Assembly: GCA_003252455.1 (NCBI GenBank)
Contig: QKED01000109.1
Span: forward strand, 1 to 64,000
DNA: 64,000 nt
From: Gammaproteobacteria bacterium
Lineage (GTDB): Bacteria; Pseudomonadota; Gammaproteobacteria; Thiohalomonadales; Thiohalomonadaceae
Direction: 5' to 3'
In this document: piece after piece, positions 54,445 through 63,678 of the stretch
Layout: each line of letters opens with the position of its first letter
How positions within the stretch are numbered: position 1 is the stretch's first letter
Made by a program: the position numbers and the translations under genes
The notes under the pieces: generated by a model
Told to the model about the DNA's origin: nothing
Seen by the model: only the letters and a program-made list of their open reading frames with translations
Database searches by the model: none

Positions 54445-57075
54445 TCAAACCACGAAAAATCCATCTTCCGCCATCTCGCCGATACTAGTATCAAAAGCAT
54501 CTGCCACAGCATTCAACTGTTCCCAGGTATGCGCGGCACTGAGGAGAAAGCTGTGCAGCTCTGGCATATAAATGCCGTGCTTTCGCATGTAGTAAGCTAA
54601 AGCGATCGTGGCCTTGAAATTACTCCCCGCCTGTTTATCACGAAATAGCGAGGATGAGCGGTGGCTAAAGACAAGCGAAAAGATCGATGAGTTACCTGCA
54701 ATTCTGATTGCAACGCCGTGCTGCGCAGCCACCTCAGAAAGCCTGGAAGACAACCAACGAGACTTCTCAGCAAGATCATCGTACAGTTCCATATGACCTT
54801 TCAAATAGCGAAGAACCGCCGTTCCAGCGGCACACGAGATGGAATTACCACTCATCGTACCACCGACAAAAGCCTTGTTTTCGTAGTCGAAAAATGGGTC
54901 ATCAGAACTACGTGCCACATTAATCAACTCACTCTTCCCTGCAACACAACCACACGGAAGTCCACCACCGATAATCTTGCCAAGACAGGTTATATCGGGA
55001 TTAATTTTTGCTAGTGTCTGTGCCCCACCATAAGCGACTCTGAAACCACTCACGACCTCATCAAACACGAGAGGGATGCCCAGTTCCGTGCAAAGGTCCC
55101 GCAACGCTTGTAGAAAGTCGACATCCATCTTTGCTACAGAGGCAGGCATTGGCTCAACGAGCACACAAGCCAATTCATCTGCATGATGGCGCAGCACCTC
55201 CAACCCATTTAAATGGCCGTACTGCAGGATTAGAGTGCTGTCAACTGCCTGAGTATCACAACCTAAGGTTCCCGCGATGGGTTTTGGAGAGTGCTTTTCA
55301 CCTGAAAAGCGGAACCAAGAGCTGACCATGCCGAGGTCTGACCAACCGTGATAGTGTCCCTCGAATTTGGCGACTCTAGAGCGACGTCGAGACGCACGGC
55401 AAATTCTCACCGCCATCAGCACTGCCTCCGTGCCCGAATTACACAAGACCGCCTTATCCACGGATGGAAATGCATCAACGATCATCTTGGCCAACTCAAC
55501 TTCGGGAAGGTTGCCGATCGCATTTACCCCGCCCTTAGCAGCCTCATCCTGTATTGCACTGGCTACAACAGGGTGTCCATAACCAAGAATATGCGGACCA
55601 TAACCACCAGACAGGTCAATATATAGATTGCCATCCAAATCCTCGATCTCTCCACCCGTTGCGCGACGTACAAATACGGGATACCGACTTGGAAAAAAGT
55701 ATCGATGGATGTGTGTAGGCGCTACCAGAAATCGGCTCGCCTCATCTCGCTGAGCGATTGAAGAGGGAATTTTTTGGCCGAAGAATTTGTCAAAGCGAAG
55801 TTTGATCTCATCACTCATGTAAGGTGAATATCGATCAGTAAAGGCACGCGCATTCGCCCAGATATCAATATTTGGATCGATCTGCCGAGCAAAACCCTCA
55901 CAAGACAAAAATACAAGTTCAACTTTGGTAAAGTTGTATGAATAGCGAGCGTTATATCTTCTCAATACAGCATTGAGATCTTTAAAATAGGTGATGGTAG
56001 ACCATTGATTGGTACTTTCATCAAAATGAAAGCGCAAGACCTTGCCGATCAATTCTCTATATTCATCGTAGTTCTGGTCAATTTTGTGGCGATTTTCAAC
56101 GAAGTGATCAGTAAACCGGTCAATAGCAAGGTCCCAGTCACGACGGGTGCATGCATAGTAGAAAGATGAAAGCCCCCACTTCTCCTCCTCACTCAGACGA
56201 ACAGTGATACCAAAGTCGACAAGGTACACCTCGCCATGATCAGAAAAAAACAGATTGCCTGGATGCGGGTCGCCATGACAAACGCCGTGCATATACAGCA
56301 TGGTATAGATAGTGTCTTGCAGACGCTGAGCCAGCTTAGCTCTATTGAACGAGATGGTGTCGATGCGTACGCCAGAATGCCCGTCGACACGCTCCATCAC
56401 CAACATTTTTCGATTAGACAGATCGCGGTGGACCTTAGGGATACGAACATAGGCATGACCGTCAAAGTTTCTCCGGACCTCTTCCTGACTCAGCCCCTCT
56501 ACCTCCAAGTCGACTTGCATCAGCAGCAACTGACTCAGTTCATTGAACCTACCACTGAGTGCCAATTGCCGTGCACTTGGTGAAATTAGTTCGACTGCCA
56601 TTACCAAGAATCGCAGTAGAGAGAGATTGACCGTAATACGACGTTCAACACCATCTCTGACTAGCTTGACCGCCACCGCCTCACCCGAATGAAGGGTGGC
56701 AAAGTGCACCTGCGCGATTGAGGCACTGGCCACTGGCTTTAAGTCGAAATGAGCAAACGCCTGTTCAATTGGTTGACCAAGTTGGCGCTCTATGGCTGCC
56801 TTAGTCGCCCGCTCACTCATATAGGGCATCGCGTCCTGGAGTATCTTTAACTCAGAGATCCAAACCTCAGGGATCAAATCCGACCGCGTCGCAAGGATTT
56901 GTCCTATCTTGACGTAAACCGGACCCATTCGTGTAAGAAACCGGCGCCCCCACACAGCATAGGTGCGCTGCCTGATTGCAGTGGGACACTGTACAGCGGC
57001 ACTCAATGCACCAAACAAGTGATACATGAACAACACAGTAAAGCGAATAAAATCAACAGCAAGCATGGCATCCAT
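54445..57075 (-). CDS. fusion of an AarF/UbiB-type (ABC1) atypical kinase with a class III aminotransferase
   Basis: This 876-residue protein joins two domains without a break. Residues about 40-440 are an ABC1/UbiB kinase-like domain: the KxGQ motif (KIGQ, 56-59), an Ala-rich loop ASASIAQVH, Lys in AVKLVRDG, the catalytic HGDPHPGN and VDFGI. Residues about 445-876 are a class III PLP enzyme like glutamate-semialdehyde aminomutase: DGNLYIDLSGGYGPHILGY, VLCNSGTEAVLMAVR, FEGHYHGW, VFDEVVSGFR and the PLP lysine in CLGKIIGGGLPCG near 700. ABC1 proteins help make ubiquinone-type lipids. I do not know this fusion from any characterised protein. Confidence 0.9.
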   Translation of the reverse strand: MDAMLAVDFIRFTVLFMYHLFGALSAAVQCPTAIRQRTYAVWGRRFLTRMGPVYVKIGQILATRSDLIPEVWISELKILQDAMPYMSERATKAAIERQLGQPIEQAFAHFDLKPVASASIAQVHFATLHSGEAVAVKLVRDGVERRITVNLSLLRFLVMAVELISPSARQLALSGRFNELSQLLLMQVDLEVEGLSQEEVRRNFDGHAYVRIPKVHRDLSNRKMLVMERVDGHSGVRIDTISFNRAKLAQRLQDTIYTMLYMHGVCHGDPHPGNLFFSDHGEVYLVDFGITVRLSEEEKWGLSSFYYACTRRDWDLAIDRFTDHFVENRHKIDQNYDEYRELIGKVLRFHFDESTNQWSTITYFKDLNAVLRRYNARYSYNFTKVELVFLSCEGFARQIDPNIDIWANARAFTDRYSPYMSDEIKLRFDKFFGQKIPSSIAQRDEASRFLVAPTHIHRYFFPSRYPVFVRRATGGEIEDLDGNLYIDLSGGYGPHILGYGHPVVASAIQDEAAKGGVNAIGNLPEVELAKMIVDAFPSVDKAVLCNSGTEAVLMAVRICRASRRRSRVAKFEGHYHGWSDLGMVSSWFRFSGEKHSPKPIAGTLGCDTQAVDSTLILQYGHLNGLEVLRHHADELACVLVEPMPASVAKMDVDFLQALRDLCTELGIPLVFDEVVSGFRVAYGGAQTLAKINPDITCLGKIIGGGLPCGCVAGKSELINVARSSDDPFFDYENKAFVGGTMSGNSISCAAGTAVLRYLKGHMELYDDLAEKSRWLSSRLSEVAAQHGVAIRIAGNSSIFSLVFSHRSSSLFRDKQAGSNFKATIALAYYMRKHGIYMPELHSFLLSAAHTWEQLNAVADAFDTSIGEMAEDGFFVV

Positions 57076-57104
57076 GACCTTAAATATACGTGGAGGAGCA
57101 ATTC

Positions 57105-58148
57105 TTAATAGATAAAGCTATATGCACAGAACGACATCCCAGCACTTCCAACCCATCCCATCAAACGATCACCTCGCTTGACTTTTCCTGCTTGGATAGA
57201 GGATGCCATCGCAGCAGGAACTGAAGCAGAAACCACATTTCCAGTCTTCGAATAGATATGCCACACACGGTCACCGATACCCACCTCATCGGCCATTTTC
57301 GACCATTCTCGCTGTGATGACGCATGTGTATAGACCGCTGCGATATCAGCCTTAGGCACGTCGAGCCTATGATAAACATTGATGATCTCCGGATTTCCCT
57401 CTTCATGGAGATTAAAACCAAATGAGGTAAAGCGGCCAACACCATTGCGTGCGATACGATCCGAGCCGATGCTATAGCCCTCATGCCCGTGGATTGGAAT
57501 GTTGCAGAGATCGGCTAAGTCTGGTCGTGACGTATACTCGAACTTCCAGTTGTGCGTATGGTCAACTTCGACGATTGTAGCGGTAGCGGCTTCACCTAAT
57601 GTGAAGGATGGAAAAGTCCACTGCACCGCCTCGATAGATGGAAGCTTGAAAACAGCAGGAAAGATCGCACCACCTTTGTACATATTGAATTCAGCATTTA
57701 CGATCAATGCACGGCGATAGTCTGCTCCACATAGTAGGGATTGGACCAACTGCATCGCCCTTGTCCAGCTCATACAAGCATCAATAACATCGAAGCAGTG
57801 AGCGTGGCTTAAGCCTAGTGCACCTGCCACATGATACGCGCCACCTGGCTCTAAGAATCCACGACCAATACCAACGTATATGACTACATCGATCTGGCTT
57901 GGTTTTACATTGGCATCTACGAGTGCTCTTTCCACAGCATCGATGACAAAGTCGATCGGGCGCTCGCCATGTGCTAGCCAATTGCGTGTATTTGAGCCAG
58001 AATATCGTAAGTAAAAACGAATTTGCTTCAACGCTTCTTCCAATTCTGAACCGAGGCTACTCTCGCTATGCTCGGCGACCATCTCAAGAATGTCATCATT
58101 TGTAACGATACGAGATGGAAATGAGGCTTGAATCGATCCAATTCTCAT
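57105..58148 (-). CDS. KAS III-family (FabH-like) condensing enzyme
   Basis: This 347-residue thiolase-fold protein has the catalytic Cys125 in VIDACMSWTRAM, a His in VYTHASSQREW and an Asn in TGNVVSASVPAAM, the FabH triad. Sequence elsewhere differs from housekeeping FabH, so it likely accepts a special acyl or acceptor group. AAGGAG precedes the start. It lies 30 bp after the acyl-AMP ligase-ACP gene and 29 bp before the kinase-aminotransferase. Confidence 0.9.
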   Translation of the reverse strand: MRIGSIQASFPSRIVTNDDILEMVAEHSESSLGSELEEALKQIRFYLRYSGSNTRNWLAHGERPIDFVIDAVERALVDANVKPSQIDVVIYVGIGRGFLEPGGAYHVAGALGLSHAHCFDVIDACMSWTRAMQLVQSLLCGADYRRALIVNAEFNMYKGGAIFPAVFKLPSIEAVQWTFPSFTLGEAATATIVEVDHTHNWKFEYTSRPDLADLCNIPIHGHEGYSIGSDRIARNGVGRFTSFGFNLHEEGNPEIINVYHRLDVPKADIAAVYTHASSQREWSKMADEVGIGDRVWHIYSKTGNVVSASVPAAMASSIQAGKVKRGDRLMGWVGSAGMSFCAYSFIY

Positions 58149-58178
58149 GCGGTGAACTCCTTATAGACATCCATTAAT

Positions 58179-60269
58179 TCAACCAATGACCTGCTGACCA
58201 TAGGTGTTTGTGATTCTATCCACCAACTCACCGATCGACTTTGACTCCCAGATCCAATCATCTGGAATCTCATAACCCAACCAACCACCAATATCAGTAT
58301 GTAGCTCCAGCATATCCATGGAATTAACACCATAGTGAGTAAGCGGCTTTATCAGCTGAACAGATGAAAATTCAATCTGCTTTATCTTCGCTACCGAGGC
58401 GGCAACACGCTCGCCGACCGAGACACGAATCACATCACTCATGCTTAGTCCAAGAACCGCTTCAGCACGCCTCTCATCTAATTTTTCAGATTGGACATCC
58501 GCCTGCCACGATGAGAGCACATGAAGTTCTCCGGAGAGGTACAACGCTTTACAAGCAGCACGCTGGATCTTACCGCTCGTGGTTTTTGGGATTGTCCCTG
58601 TTTTGATGATTACCACGGCAAAGACATCTATCCCATGTTGTTCAGCAATCATCTCTCTCATGACGGACATAACATCGTTATAATTGAACGACTCGTCGAA
58701 GTAGCGTTTTCTTTCCACAACAACAACTAATTGTTCAGACTCGCCATTGTCGATTGAAAAGGCTGCACTAAATCCAGGGCGAAGGAGAGTATGACTCTCT
58801 TCTACTGTCTCTTCGATATCTTGAGGGTAATGATTGGCTCCACGAATAACGATCAGGTCCTTTATCCTAGATGCAACAAATAACTCACCAGCATATAAAA
58901 AGCCTAAATCACCCGTACGCAACCATGTTCGTTCCGCTTTATGCACCTCAGTGTTCGACTCATTGCATATCCGTGCGCGAAATATCTCTTCACTGAGCGC
59001 AACCTTTCCCCAATATCCGGTCGCAATACAGGAACTACTGACCCAAATCTCCCCAATCTCATTATCACATGTGCGCTCCCGCGTTTCAGGGTTAACTATT
59101 GCAACGACGGTATCTCCGACTGGAACACCACAACTCGCAAGAACATGACTCGTTGGCATCTCATCTCCGACCGGTACAACGTGCATCTTCGCAAGTTCCG
59201 TTGAATCGAAGGTGTAAGATCGCGGTGTATCTTCCCAACCAATCGCAGTGACTCTCAGCGTAGCCTCTGCTAGCCCATAGGCTGGGCTAAAGCTGGTCAT
59301 TCGCACACCTACACTCTTAAATTTCTCGAAAAAGCGTGTCAGCGTACTCATGCGGACGGGTTCAGCTCCATTTGCAGCTGTTACCCATGATCGAAGATCC
59401 AGTGTCGTCAACTGCTCGTCGCTAATATTGTCGACACAGTGGTCAAACGCGAAGTTTGGTGCCGCGGAGTGCGTGGCATGATATTTCGTGATAGCAGAGA
59501 GCCAACGCAACGGCTGTTGCACGAATGCGGCTGGCGTCAATAGGATCGCATGAAAGCCCTGATAAATTGGCTGGAGAATGCCAAACACAAGACCGAAGTC
59601 ATGATAGTGTGGAAGCCACGAGACCATAACACTCTGAGTTGTCGTACCCCAGGCATCAATAATCTCTTCTGCCTGCGCGAGTACTGCGCTATGGTTGAGA
59701 ACAACACCTTTTGGGGACGACGTCGAACCAGAGGTATACTGTAAGTATGCAATTGACTCGCCAGTAATTTCTGGCTCTACCCATTCGTCAGCCAATTTCA
59801 TATCGATAACATCAGTTGCCATCCATGTCATAGCTGGCATATCGACACTATGTGACAAGCTGTTCTGATATTTATCAATAACCTCTGCCGTTGATAACGC
59901 CCACGTGGCCGTACAGTCCTGTGCCACGCGACTTATCATGGCACTCTTGCGTCGATTCTGTGGTGCATAGAGCGGGACAGCAATCAAACCTGAATACAAG
60001 CATGCGAAAAGAGCAATGACAAAATCGATCCCTTGCGGATAGAGCAATAGCACACGGTCACCCGGCTTTGCAATTTTGCTCAAAACGACTGCAAGTGATC
60101 TGGAAAGTGAATCAAGCTCGCCGTACGTAACACATCGTTGCTCATCTTCACCGTTCACAAGGAAGGTAAACGCTTTAGCATGCGGCACATGCACAGCATT
60201 TGTACGCATGATATCGATCCATGTCTGATGTTGTGTTTTCATCGGTTTGTCGACCACCATTTCATTCAT
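58179..60269 (-). CDS. fatty acyl-AMP ligase with fused C-terminal acyl carrier domain
   Basis: This 696-residue protein begins at ATG 60269; a GTG nine bases earlier overlaps the ribosome binding site GGGAG. The adenylation domain has TSGSTSSPKG near 180, YGLAEATLRV, and IPKTTSGKIQRAACK, and the FAAL-type pattern typical of enzymes that load fatty acids onto ACP. The last 80 residues are an ACP with GVNSMDMLEL; Ser near 650 is the phosphopantetheine site. It should activate a fatty acid and hold it on its own carrier domain for the neighbouring enzymes. Confidence 0.92.
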   Translation of the reverse strand: MNEMVVDKPMKTQHQTWIDIMRTNAVHVPHAKAFTFLVNGEDEQRCVTYGELDSLSRSLAVVLSKIAKPGDRVLLLYPQGIDFVIALFACLYSGLIAVPLYAPQNRRKSAMISRVAQDCTATWALSTAEVIDKYQNSLSHSVDMPAMTWMATDVIDMKLADEWVEPEITGESIAYLQYTSGSTSSPKGVVLNHSAVLAQAEEIIDAWGTTTQSVMVSWLPHYHDFGLVFGILQPIYQGFHAILLTPAAFVQQPLRWLSAITKYHATHSAAPNFAFDHCVDNISDEQLTTLDLRSWVTAANGAEPVRMSTLTRFFEKFKSVGVRMTSFSPAYGLAEATLRVTAIGWEDTPRSYTFDSTELAKMHVVPVGDEMPTSHVLASCGVPVGDTVVAIVNPETRERTCDNEIGEIWVSSSCIATGYWGKVALSEEIFRARICNESNTEVHKAERTWLRTGDLGFLYAGELFVASRIKDLIVIRGANHYPQDIEETVEESHTLLRPGFSAAFSIDNGESEQLVVVVERKRYFDESFNYNDVMSVMREMIAEQHGIDVFAVVIIKTGTIPKTTSGKIQRAACKALYLSGELHVLSSWQADVQSEKLDERRAEAVLGLSMSDVIRVSVGERVAASVAKIKQIEFSSVQLIKPLTHYGVNSMDMLELHTDIGGWLGYEIPDDWIWESKSIGELVDRITNTYGQQVIG

Positions 60270-60294
60270 CGAACTCACTCCCTTTATACCCAGT

Positions 60295-61407
60295 CTATGG
60301 AATCACCAAGGGCTCACCCAACATGAATGTATCCAGTGCAGGGGTGATGCTCACCCGTGAAGGCGGATGAAATGCCAACGCACGGCACGCTGCCAATAAG
60401 GTGGATACTTCGTTTGACTCCAGATAACTCACCCCACCCAGCAATTCCGCAGCATGCTGAGTGATCTCTTCAATCGCTCGCTGTGTCCCGTAGCGGACGT
60501 ATAGCGCCCGAGCGACATCAACCTCTTCACCATGCCCATGCATAATCGATGTTGCGACGCCTTCGATAGCCATCATTGTCGACTCGGTCAGTGTGAGCAG
60601 TCGCATACGTTCTGTTTCGTTTCCTCTCCTCGCACACAAAACACGCTCCACTAATGCACTTGCAGCGCCTAAATACGACGCCGACACAAAGCACTCAAAC
60701 CACAGGAAGGCCGTCGAGAGGGCTTCATTCAACTGATCTGGGCCACCGAAATATGAGATATATTCGTCACCGACGAAGACCTTATTCAGTACCACATCGT
60801 TATTTTCCGCACCGCACAGAATCTGGTCGTTTCCGTAGGGTGTTACAGTAATCCCTTCGGCTTCTGCTGGGATCGTGACTAAAGCCAGCTCATCCCCTCT
60901 CTCATCATCACCAGGCAACAAGACGCTCGCGGTTAGATAGTCCATGGATTCAGAGAGACTAACAGGCTTTTTGCGTCCACTCAGAATCCATCCACCCTCA
61001 CTCCGTTCCACCTCCATAGACGGTCGTAAAATGCTTTTTCTTGGTTGGCCATCGGCAAATCCAGACGCAAGATAAAGGCCTTCTGATGCAATTCTCTTGA
61101 GCAAATCTGCCGTTGCATCACACGGGGGCACGGCAGCTACGGTGCAACTGTGCATATTTGTAGCCAATGCAAGAGACGGTGAACGACTCGCCATCGCCCG
61201 CTGCACTCTCACCATCTGAAGTTGATTCGCCTCCTTACCACCGTATTCCCTTGAAACTAATAGACCTGGTCCACCAAACTCTCTAAACAGTGCGATACCA
61301 GGATTGCCTTTCGATTCCATCTGCGCTAGCGGGATCTCTTGTAACCGCGCATCAAATCCAGGCATCAATTCTTCAAGCGTATCTCGCTCTTTTTTCAGGA
61401 AGCTCAT
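60295..61407 (-). CDS. acyl-CoA/acyl-ACP dehydrogenase-like flavoprotein
   Basis: This 370-residue protein has the acyl-CoA dehydrogenase fold: an N-terminal helical part with GPGLLVSREYGGKEANQLQMVRV, a beta domain (EGGWILSGRKKPVS) and a C-terminal helical part with YGTQRAIEEITQHAAELLGG. I could not place the catalytic glutamate with certainty. It may desaturate the carrier-bound fatty acid at the alpha-beta position. It lies 25 bp before the ligase-ACP gene and 11 bp after the DUF3419 gene. Confidence 0.87.
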   Translation of the reverse strand: MSFLKKERDTLEELMPGFDARLQEIPLAQMESKGNPGIALFREFGGPGLLVSREYGGKEANQLQMVRVQRAMASRSPSLALATNMHSCTVAAVPPCDATADLLKRIASEGLYLASGFADGQPRKSILRPSMEVERSEGGWILSGRKKPVSLSESMDYLTASVLLPGDDERGDELALVTIPAEAEGITVTPYGNDQILCGAENNDVVLNKVFVGDEYISYFGGPDQLNEALSTAFLWFECFVSASYLGAASALVERVLCARRGNETERMRLLTLTESTMMAIEGVATSIMHGHGEEVDVARALYVRYGTQRAIEEITQHAAELLGGVSYLESNEVSTLLAACRALAFHPPSRVSITPALDTFMLGEPLVIP

Positions 61408-61418
61408 GCTCTATTTCC

Positions 61419-62522
61419 TTAAGCAATTTCCGGCAATATCATCGCTGCTTCAAATGTGTAAACGAATGATATGTCGTCGTGTGTAAGTCGCTCACTCATT
61501 TCACTGTTGCGCACAATGCGCCTATTTATAGACGAGGGAACGTGGTATCTCGCAAGAAAGTTTCGATAACACATCAGAGCGTTGTCTTTACTGACCCTTG
61601 TCACATCGCCCAATAACCTATCGAACTCATCCCGCGTAATACAGCTGGTTATATCTGACAGAGAGAATTTATCAATCGAACCGTCTGGCAAACTGGCTAT
61701 ATAATCCAGCATATTCGCTGTCACCACCTCTACCTCTGTCGATGAACGAGCGATGGCATGATAGTTTTCTTCAAGTAAAAAGTGTGGCAATGACTTACGG
61801 TCAAGGTAACGTGCATTGACCATCAGGCTCAACCAGTGATTGTCTTTAGCCAAGTGAGCATTAAAGGTGTGATCGAGACGCTCCAATACGTACTCACCAG
61901 CACTCCCGACATCATTGGTTATTTTGTACTTATCGTCGTTCAATATTAGCTTTATCGTAAAATCAGAGAACCCATATCGCACTATTGCCCGCCATAGGGA
62001 TTTATTAATATCGCTTGCATATATCTTCCGCTGCTCCTCCAAAGTCTGTGCAGCAAATATTCGCTTAAATCCTTTACCAAACAGCAACCTTAGCATCGGA
62101 GCAGCGAATCGAACGTAGAATTGTTCGTGACGACCTGAAAATAGTATCCCCGATTCAATGGCTTTACGGTTGTTTTCAAAGTATTCCGCTGCTCGCGGTG
62201 TCAGGCTATTTTTCAGCGCCTGAAAAATTTCCCAGCGGTTTGAGCAGTTGTCGACACCCAAAAAGGCCAATCCCTTGTCGTAATCAAGTTGTCTGATGAC
62301 CGCAAGCTTTAATTCGAGTAGATAATTTTGCCCTGGTGAAAAATCGACAGATGTTAATTTCTTTGGGTTATGCACTAACAAACTCAGTGATCGACATCCA
62401 CTCCCTGTCACACCTAGAACTACATCCCCTTCTTGCAGGGCCAGGGCCTCTATTTCAGAGTTCGAGTCCTCGTCACAGGTGCTATAGAGGATCCACTTCT
62501 CTTTGCTATTCTCCGTCGACAT
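61419..62522 (-). CDS. DUF3419 (BtaA-like) SAM-dependent 3-amino-3-carboxypropyl transferase candidate
   Basis: This 367-residue protein has a Rossmann-like SAM site (GDVVLGVTGSGCRSLSLL, LTSVDFSPGQNYLLELKLAV) and a C-terminal segment with LPDGSIDKFSLSDITSCITRDEFDRLL. This is the DUF3419 pattern of BtaA, which moves the 3-amino-3-carboxypropyl group of SAM onto diacylglycerol to make homoserine betaine lipids. ATG at 62522 has AGGGG upstream; a GTG at 62540 overlaps the luxI stop and is less likely. It is the second gene of the operon, 14 bp after luxI. Confidence 0.85.
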   Translation of the reverse strand: MSTENSKEKWILYSTCDEDSNSEIEALALQEGDVVLGVTGSGCRSLSLLVHNPKKLTSVDFSPGQNYLLELKLAVIRQLDYDKGLAFLGVDNCSNRWEIFQALKNSLTPRAAEYFENNRKAIESGILFSGRHEQFYVRFAAPMLRLLFGKGFKRIFAAQTLEEQRKIYASDINKSLWRAIVRYGFSDFTIKLILNDDKYKITNDVGSAGEYVLERLDHTFNAHLAKDNHWLSLMVNARYLDRKSLPHFLLEENYHAIARSSTEVEVVTANMLDYIASLPDGSIDKFSLSDITSCITRDEFDRLLGDVTRVSKDNALMCYRNFLARYHVPSSINRRIVRNSEMSERLTHDDISFVYTFEAAMILPEIA

Positions 62523-62536
62523 CCTTTTTCCCCTTG

Positions 62537-63091
62537 TCACACCGTTTCAATCAAACATGCCACGACAGGGTGACCCCCTGCGATGATTGGTGCACCGGCT
62601 CTGTGTGCATCAAATCCAGCACGCCGCAAAAGTCGTTCGACCCCCAGAGGAGATACGGTGATCAGGCGCTTAGCCCCAAATGAGGCAGCACATCGAATCG
62701 CCTCTCTGAGGAGTTCTACGGCGATAGGAGATGAGAATTGACCTAGAGGAGATGTCGGTGCGACATGTAGATCTACGGCAGCAAACCGGGACAGTTCCCA
62801 TACATCGGGCGTACAGGGCGGTATTGCACCGTTTAGAAGTTCGGGGAAGACCTCACCTAGCAGGTAAGGCTTTGTCGTCGGAAGTAGACGTGCGCAACCA
62901 TTCACACGCATCTGTTCGTCACGCGCTACGACATATACCGTATCCGGGCGGTCGAACTGGTCTTGCTCTTCACCTTCGGCAACACACAATTCCCAACCGA
63001 GACGCTCGACAAATATTTGCGTCCGATAGCGTGAGATATCTGAATAGAGCCCCTTGGGGAGGACTGCTTGACTACCTGAAACCATCTCCAT
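62537..63091 (-). CDS. luxI: LuxI-family acyl-homoserine lactone synthase
   Basis: This 184-residue protein retains all residues expected of the family: Arg23, Phe27, Trp33, Asp44, Asp47, Arg68, Phe82, Glu99 and Arg102 (WELSRFAAVD). It should make an acyl-homoserine lactone signal from SAM and an acyl-ACP. ATG at 63091 has GAGGTGA 6 nt upstream; an in-frame ATG two codons later is possible. It opens the minus-strand operon, so the signal synthase and the pathway enzymes are co-expressed, a positive-feedback design. Confidence 0.95.
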   Translation of the reverse strand: MEMVSGSQAVLPKGLYSDISRYRTQIFVERLGWELCVAEGEEQDQFDRPDTVYVVARDEQMRVNGCARLLPTTKPYLLGEVFPELLNGAIPPCTPDVWELSRFAAVDLHVAPTSPLGQFSSPIAVELLREAIRCAASFGAKRLITVSPLGVERLLRRAGFDAHRAGAPIIAGGHPVVACLIETV

Positions 63092-63105
63092 GGTTCACCT
63101 CGCTG

Positions 63106-63129
63106 AATGAGTTTATAAACACACTCATT
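63106..63129. promoter_or_regulatory. 7-bp inverted repeat just upstream of luxI
   Basis: AATGAGT (63106-63112) and ACTCATT (63123-63129) frame TTATAAACAC. It lies within about 15-40 bp of the luxI ATG, and TATAAA could also be the -10 region. It may be an operator or a leader hairpin. Confidence 0.45.
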
Positions 63130-63153
63130 GAAGGCCATGCGAGTAAACGATGT

Positions 63154-63173
63154 AACTGTCAACCCTAACAGGA
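63154..63173. promoter_or_regulatory. candidate lux box upstream of luxI
   Basis: The 20-mer fits NNCTG-N10-CAGNN, the LuxR-type operator pattern, with CTGT and ACAG as inverted half-sites (CTG at 63156-63158, CAG at 63169-63171). It lies 63-82 bp upstream of the luxI ATG, between luxI and the RsaM-like gene, the right place for autoinduction. Confidence 0.6.
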
Positions 63174-63176
63174 TTG

Positions 63177-63563
63177 CTACCCGTAGCGAGAATTGATATT
63201 TCTTTGAGTAACGTCTTGCCACTCCATGACATCAATTATTGAACTGATCAAACGTTCACTCTCTCTGGTTGAAAAATCGTGTCCTTCCTCGTCGGTCAGA
63301 CGTAGATTTCCACGAAGGTCACCGTGTCGGATGTAGCTCACCCGGCTACCATGCACCTCTATTCGCCAATCCCATCCAATTGAAATGATCGGACTTGTGA
63401 GACTTACCCATTCTGTATACCCGCTAATATCACAGGGTTTTACGTAACTCACACATAGGTCATGCAAATCTTCATCCAGCCCGGAAAGCAAGTGTACTAA
63501 CGTTGTGCTCTTCGCCATGCCAAGCGGTAGTCTTACATATCCGTCTGCTGATAATTTCTGCAT
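63177..63563 (-). CDS. RsaM-like (DUF4902) regulator of quorum sensing
   Basis: This 128-residue soluble protein has the segment VSLTSPIISIGWDWRIEVHG and an N-terminal GYVRLPLGMAKSTTLVHLL. Size, this SLTSP...GWDW core and position between luxI and luxR match the RsaM/TofM class, which restrains acyl-homoserine-lactone systems in Burkholderia and Pseudomonas. It is co-directional with luxI, 85 bp upstream, and divergent from luxR. The family assignment is from memory of the pattern and is moderately certain. Confidence 0.7.
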   Translation of the reverse strand: MQKLSADGYVRLPLGMAKSTTLVHLLSGLDEDLHDLCVSYVKPCDISGYTEWVSLTSPIISIGWDWRIEVHGSRVSYIRHGDLRGNLRLTDEEGHDFSTRESERLISSIIDVMEWQDVTQRNINSRYG

Positions 63564-63678
63564 GAGCCATGGCCATAATCGTCCTAGATTTGTTAACCAT
63601 AACTAAGTAATTCAACGTCTGCTAGTGTTACATTTCGCAGGTTCTTACCAATTGTGCCCGTGTAACAAGGAGTAACAC

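Noticed and set aside
63564-63678. Second lux box in the rsaM-luxR gap
   Set aside because: CTG and CAG occur but 16 nt apart, too far for the 20-bp lux box pattern.
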